Below are positions 58,790-64,000 of a DNA stretch of 64,000 nt, piece after piece. Every line of letters starts with the position of its first letter. Positions within the stretch are counted from its first letter, which is position 1. The stretch is from Orobanche coerulescens (Eukaryota > Streptophyta > Magnoliopsida > Lamiales > Orobanchaceae). The position numbers were made by a program, and so were the translations under genes. The notes beneath the pieces are model-generated. The model was not told the origin of the DNA. It made no database searches and saw only the letters and a list, made by a program, of their open reading frames with translations. Location: positions 107,687,170 through 107,751,169 of the forward strand of contig CM065801.1 of the NCBI GenBank assembly GCA_033398695.1, written 5' to 3'.

Positions 58790-60006
58790 ATGCGCTAACT
58801 GCTGCACCTTAGCGCGCGCTACATAATTGCATAGCGTGCGGTGCCGAACTCTCAGCTGAATGTAGTAGTTTCTGCATCTCGCGTTAGCATGCGCATTCCA
58901 TTAGGTAGCGTCCGCTAATTCTGCACGCCATACCTATATCAAACCAGAATTCACCACCACAATCATACCCCCCACTGGGACAGCAAACACGCAACGATCT
59001 GAATCACAACCAAACGCGTGCCCAAACATGACACACGATCCCAAAACTATACGATTGTGGTGCCCACACTTTATGAAAACAATCCTTTTGAAAACAACAG
59101 GGCGAGCTACGCTTCGCCAAAACTTGTAATTACTTTACTCTTTTTGGAAGAGGAGGTTTTAATTTACACGTCGATTTTGAAATCATTTGTAAATAATGCA
59201 CAAAACAATTTATACTTTTAAAATTTTCGAAGACGTCTATAGTCCGAAATGTTTCAAAAATTTACTTGGGACTTAGATAAAATAAAAATCCTTCCTCTTC
59301 TACTAATTGTTTAATCGGAAAGAAAAGATTTTCCACCAAAAAACATACTCATTTGATATAACGATATTAAATCGTAGGTTTCCACCATTTGAAAGAGTTT
59401 CCAAAAACAAATTTAAAAATAATCCCGCAACGGTTAAAATTGATACTTAAAAATCTATTTCTCAAAAGAATATAAGAATTGATAATATTCCCAATTTCCC
59501 GAAATACACTGTGTAACTATTTTCACCCGGACCGTATATGAATTCTACATCCCAAAAACCCTAATATCACCAACAAGTTCTAGCCCCTCTAGCAAGTTTA
59601 ATCGAATCAACACCATACAATCACCGCACCATTAAGAGGGGATTTATAATCGAGAGACTTACCATCTCCATATGCTAGTATGATCAAGTTACACAAACAT
59701 ATACATAAAGGAAAATTAATGGACGCAATTCGAAGAAATACAAACAGATTACTCTGGTTTCCTACAGGGTTCTCATAAGATCAGAAGTCAATGAACACAG
59801 CCCCAATGGAATACGACTCACAAGAAGGACTTAGAATCGATATGTTCAACACTAAAACAATTTAAAAAAAAAAAGAAATTGGGGATCAGAGAAACTTACA
59901 GCGCATATCGCACGAGGTAGCAACAACTCAGTGATATCATAAATAGACGACAAACTCAACTTTGACAGACCCAAAACACCAACAGCCTAGGTATCCATAA
60001 ACCTAA

Positions 60007-60018
60007 GCTCTGATACCA
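60007..60018 (-). other. Primer-binding site of the family-A array (tRNA-iMet)
   Basis: The minus strand reads TGGTATCAGAGC, a perfect match to the initiator tRNA complement, five bases inside the right-hand LTR. This is the best-kept primer site of the window apart from that of E. Confidence 0.9.
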
Positions 60019-60023
60019 TAATC

Positions 60024-61454
60024 TGTAACACCCCCGTGATTTACAGAGATAATACAGAGCCGTAGATTCTTTTTGTAGGACCTACCAGGATTAGACCAAC
60101 ATAAAACATGTTAACCATTAACTGAACCGAGATATTCACACACTTAAAACCAACATCAACTTCAATACGTCATACATCACCTAAAACAATCCAGTACATG
60201 GTCCTGTTGGATCACAACAGATACAACAACTCACAACTGATCCAACAACATCAACAACAACTAACACCAATAGATTAAACAATATATGACAGTACCCGCG
60301 CGAGTACAAAATCAAAACACGACTTTGACCATGACAAAACAACCACCGACCCAAAATAACACATGATATCAGTGTTGCTCGCCATCCTCGTGCCCTTCCT
60401 GCGCCGGCTCACCACCGAGACCTGTACCGGAATACACAACGAGTATATACACCCCAGAAGGGGTCATCAAGAAGCCAGTGCAAGTACAACAATTTATGAA
60501 TATGTACCACAAGTGAATAACCAATCAAATCACAGTGCCATCACATATATTCCGGAATACCATACCAAAATCATCATCACAAAACAATCTCCCGAGTTGT
60601 ACTGGCCCTGTACCTCACGTGAGATACACACCTCAGAAAGTCCTCGTCAGACCCTCCCTGGTTGTACAACCCACCGAGTGATCCGCATATACTCGCAGTC
60701 TAACCAATCCCAGGGGATCCTCACTAGTTTTAACTCGGTTCACACACACTCAACCACATGGCACAAACCACATTTTCTGAAATTACCACTTTTCAGAAAA
60801 TTCACATTTTCCACATATTCACACGAAGTACATCAAACGCAATCAAAGTACTCGCCTGGAATTCCAGCGAATGGAAAAAGTTCGATTGACAAGGAAAATG
60901 GACTGAGCGATTAGCCAAACCTTCAGCCTAAAATGGATCATATTATACAATTAACTGGTTAAGCTTTATATTACAATTAGAACTCTACTTTCTAATTTGG
61001 CCGACTTAAGGGTGAGAACGTAGTTACGGACACACTCCACTCGTTATTGGGGTGTAAGAATGTTGTATTTCGAATTAGGAGCCATTTGGAAGTCGTTTGA
61101 CCCATTTTGGATTGAAACCAAGAAGGTTATACACTTTTTAAAGAAAATATTAAAGTATTGGGTCAAATTGAATATTCAGAAAACGACAATCAAGTCCAAC
61201 TTTATTTCAAATTCCCAAATGGCATAGCCCTAGGCTTTCAAAATTTATGTTTTCTAACCCAAAACTTTCTACGGCCATCTAATCCTTGTTTAAACTTCTC
61301 CCATCTATCGTAATCTCATCAGGAGCTTCTTTAACATTGACTGACGTTATTTTTACACGTAAAAACACGCCGACATCCTAGTCATCAAGGCTCGAAATTT
61401 GAATAAACACACCTACACACAACACACACCCGCGTACAAACACACACCCGCATA

Positions 61455-61492
<38 letters not shown>

Positions 61493-61667
61493 AGCACACA
61501 AAAACACATATACACACACACGGTAACACACAAACACACACACACCAGCACACACAAACACCCGCACACCTGCGTACACACACACACACGCACATCTGCA
61601 CACACACACACACACACACCAACACACACATACACACACACGTACACACGCAACACATACACAGCAC

Positions 61668-61703
<36 letters not shown>

Positions 61704-62507
61704 CCATACACACACACTACACGCATGCCATAATACTCGACCGAATTCAGAAACTAAAACTAGAAGCATGAAGCTCGTCAAGAGGGCTTCCTAATGGTAT
61801 AAAAGGTTTCAAGTTCTGCCATTCTAGCTATTCCAGCCTCGGTTTGTAAAACTCGATGGATATTTGGGACCTACTCACTCAGACGATCAAAACGATATAT
61901 AAATTGCGAAGTTTTACTAGAGATTTGGCGATGACCCCCCTTCTCGACCTTTTTTCTTCCCTCCTCTCTTGTTCTCTTTTGCCTTTTCCTTTCTCTCCTC
62001 TCTCTTCCGCCTCTTCTCTCGTTTCTCTGGACGTCTCTCTCTCTCCCCTATAGCTCTGGCTCTCTGGTCTCTCTCTCATATCTCCCCCTCACTCTCGTGT
62101 GTATATATATATATATATTACATAGTAAGTAGGGTACCGACTCACTAGAGTCGGTTTAGACTAGGGCGGCGGGCTGGGTCGCTGGGGTCGGGTCGGGTAG
62201 TGTTTAGGGTTAAGGTTAGGGATATATTTATTTATTTATTTCTTTATTCTAGTATATATATATACCATTATAATCGTCAAAATTATTATTATACTATCTT
62301 TCGTCCCGATAGTTTGTCAATACGGCGGCAAAGTACAAGATGTTATACGTATAAAATATATAGTATCACTCCGAAAATATAAAAATTTAAGTTCGTCACT
62401 CTAAACAACACGGTCGACATAGTTCTCAACTCTGACATAATAACCGAATTTATCCGATGGTTCACAAAAATATAAAATCATCAGGTTTATTTATTACAGG
62501 TATTACA
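60024..62507 (-). repeat. Family-A LTR, copy 3 (5' LTR of the array)
   Basis: It is colinear with copies 1 and 2 and has the CA tract (61400-61730), the pyrimidine tract (61935-62095) and the telomere-like motif with one change (62200-62222). The intron donor reads AG|GCGAGT and the acceptor position reads TTCCG|G instead of TTCAG|G, so the intron could not be spliced as in copies 1 and 2. Confidence 0.85.
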
Positions 62508-62512
62508 TATTG

Positions 62513-62932
62513 GATAAGGGGGTTAGCACTAGAAGAGTTTATGGCTCAAATACTTCATTGTTCTCAAGTTGATGAGACTTGACTGGGCGTTAAGTTTATG
62601 AGAAGACTTGTATGACGTGTTCTTTGACTTTGGAAGTGCCTGTCGTCACTAATGGTTAGTGAAAGCACACGTTCTAGGTGTGCTAATTGTATTATTATAC
62701 TCGAACTATCTCACCCTCAACTCGTCACACGGATTTCACTCTGAAACAGTCAATGACGGAATCGAAGGTTGTGATAAGTGTTCGTGAACATTCGACTTGA
62801 AGATTTAGTAAGGATGTGCTTGTTAAGTTAAAATTTTCAGAGTAGTTCTACCTAGAAAACCGAAAGGTGGGGGTCAACCTCGACATGCATCTTGACGGAC
62901 AAGTAGCATGTTCTACTAAATACCAAGATAGG
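62513..62932 (+). repeat. 3' LTR of copia K, second segment
   Basis: The sequence GATAAGGG continues directly from CCTTATTG at 19648 once the array and one TATTG are removed. It matches the reverse complement of the copia H LTR (about 5920-6320). It is cut again at 62932 by a family-F LTR. Confidence 0.88.
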
Positions 62933-64000
62933 TGTAACACCCCAATTCACAAATGGGACATTACACGCCGTAGAACCCTCGTGAGGTCTACCAGGCTAAC
63001 ACACAACACATAAATCACAATATAATCCCAAATGATTCACTCAAAAAGTAAGTAAGGCCGTGGCCTCGGCCAAAACATTTTAACGGTGTACATGAACATT
63101 TGATAAATCCAATTCATTGCCCACGCAGGGGACTTAAACCAAGTTTCAAAGTAAACAGTCTAACTCCGGTACTCGACAATTGCAATGACAAAACATAAAA
63201 ATACGGACTCGAGTCACATCATCATGCCAACCCATCCTTTGTATGCGCATCCCGTGCCAGCTCCTCAGCTCGACCAGTACCTGAAATGCATAAGACGCAT
63301 TTCCCCCATTTAAGGGGTTAGCATTCGAATAGCTAGTGCAAGTACACAATTACACAGCATTATATATATACACGATTCAACACAAACAAATCGTTAGGCA
63401 AAATCATTTTGAAAATCAATATTCCGGAATATCACATTAACACCAAAACAGTATATCAACAAGTTTTCCACATCGCAATTATCCACGCTTGGTAAGTCGC
63501 GACCGTACCCATTAGTATCGGTCCCCAGAGGTCCCGTCGGACCATCCCTAGGTGAGAAACCACTTCCGCGGTCGTACCCATTAGTATCGGCCCCCAGAGG
63601 TCCCGTCGAACCGTCCCCAGGTGGAAGAACATCAACACACGCACCCAAGTCCACTTCCGTGGCCGTACCCATTAGTATCGGCCCCCAGAGGCCACATGCC
63701 ATCCCCAGGTGGAAGAGTAACCATCACATTTATTCAATAATACCGTTTACATCATTCATATCAATCCGTACACACATAATGAAGTATAATACATGTACTT
63801 GCCTGATTAATACGACGTGAAGGAAAACGGCGAACGGAAAGGTTTTGGCCCGAATAACCTTCACAAATCCGATCCTAAAACAATAACGATGAACAACAAA
63901 TCTTAAAACTACGAAAATGATGGAATACATCCTAGTTCTACCCGCTGCAACCCTTAGTCGGACATAACTTGGGTATCGTCGACTATAAGTGACGAACAAT
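62933..64000 (-). repeat. Family-F gypsy LTR, minus orientation, runs off the window
   Basis: It starts TGTAACACCCC (its 3' end in minus sense) after ATAGG at 62928-62932. It matches the plus-oriented fragment at 6531-7688. It has the three-unit repeat (63495-63720), the donor TCAG|GCAAGTACATG (intron from 63802), the acceptor GCATTTCAG|G (ends 63281), CTAAC near 63317-63321 and GTACTTGCACTAGC. Whether a full element follows cannot be seen. Confidence 0.8.
63281..63802 (-). other. Predicted GC-AG intron in family-F LTR (minus copy)
   Basis: The 522-base interval matches the 532-base interval at 6805-7336 in the other copy, with the same donor, branch and acceptor motifs. CCCC-TTAAAT-GGGG follows the branch site. 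Confidence 0.6.

Larger units (their letters stand above)
36666..60023 (-). other. Internal region of family A, copy 2, split by D and E
   Basis: The pieces 36666-38550, 48209-48240 and 58790-60023 join to about 3.14 kb colinear with copy 1. It has no coding frame. Its palindrome array is cut twice: D entered at TTAG of one repeat and E entered at ATGCG of another, only 27 unique bases apart. Confidence 0.8.
19649..62507 (-). mobile_element. Family-A tandem LTR array with nested insertions, 42.9 kb
   Basis: The insertion starts TGTAACACCCCC at 19649, ends GGTATTACA at 62507 and is flanked by the direct repeat TATTG (19644-19648 and 62508-62512). It has three LTRs of about 2.5 kb (19649-22153, 25268-36665 once insertions are removed, 60024-62507) and two colinear non-coding internal regions of about 3.1 kb, all in minus orientation. 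A primer-binding site next to the right-hand LTR and polypurine-like tracts next to the other two define the orientation. Neither internal region encodes gag or pol, so the family is non-autonomous (LARD-like). Elements B, C, D and E inserted later. Confidence 0.85.

Noticed and set aside
60363..60914. A 183-codon open frame on the plus strand
   Set aside because: It lies in the family-A LTR, antisense to the element. The colinear LTR copies do not keep it open, and it has no recognisable homology.

Overview
The window is repeat-dense plant nuclear DNA. It holds nested LTR retrotransposons of the Ty1/copia (Tork/TAR-like and Sirevirus-like) and Ty3/gypsy (Tekay/Del chromovirus and Athila) types, with tRNA-iMet and tRNA-Asp primer sites, plant-telomere-like TTTAGGG units and TATAAATA promoters. 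I see no host gene, tRNA gene, rRNA gene or CRISPR array. Every coding region is a transposon pseudogene with stops or frameshifts. Element letters below are mine.

Layout. 1-1325: LTR-like non-coding DNA. 1326-6530: copia H (minus; pol fragment, gag, leader, PBS, 5' LTR). 6531-7688: part of a gypsy LTR (family F, plus), apparently the target of H. 7689-13793: gypsy G (minus; truncated integrase back to gag, PBS, 5' LTR). 13794-17303: 3' part of a Sirevirus-like element (env-like pseudogene, PPT, 3' LTR). 17304-19648: copia K (plus; integrase end, RT, RNase H, start of the 3' LTR). The K LTR is split by a 42.9-kb insertion at 19649-62507 flanked by TATTG, and resumes at 62513-62932. A second family-F LTR (minus) then starts at 62933 and runs off the window.

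The 42.9-kb insertion is a tandem array of a non-coding family A: LTR, internal, LTR, internal, LTR, all on the minus strand. It was later hit by four more elements: B (25331-29832, deletion derivative), C (30882-35329, probable 4.4-kb solo LTR), D (38551-48208, near-complete Tekay-like chromovirus) and E (48241-58789, near-complete Athila). Matching 5-bp target duplications bracket A, C, D and E exactly, and B with one mismatch.

Two patterns run through otherwise different LTRs. (1) Arrays of short, near-perfect palindromes (TTACGTACGTAA, TTAGCGTGCGCTAA or GTGCCGCGGCAC types) lie just upstream of the TATA box in several LTRs and in the A internal cassette. (2) The transcribed part of the gypsy LTRs carries an apparent intron: donor AG|GCAAGT (a GC donor), the motif GTACTTGYACTAGC, a CTRAC branch site followed by a C4/G4 hairpin, then a pyrimidine-rich acceptor. 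Because this intron lies in R/U5, it can survive only if unspliced RNA is the template for reverse transcription. That suggests separate spliced (translation) and unspliced (genomic) RNA pools. Both patterns are read directly from the sequence; their functions are inferred.
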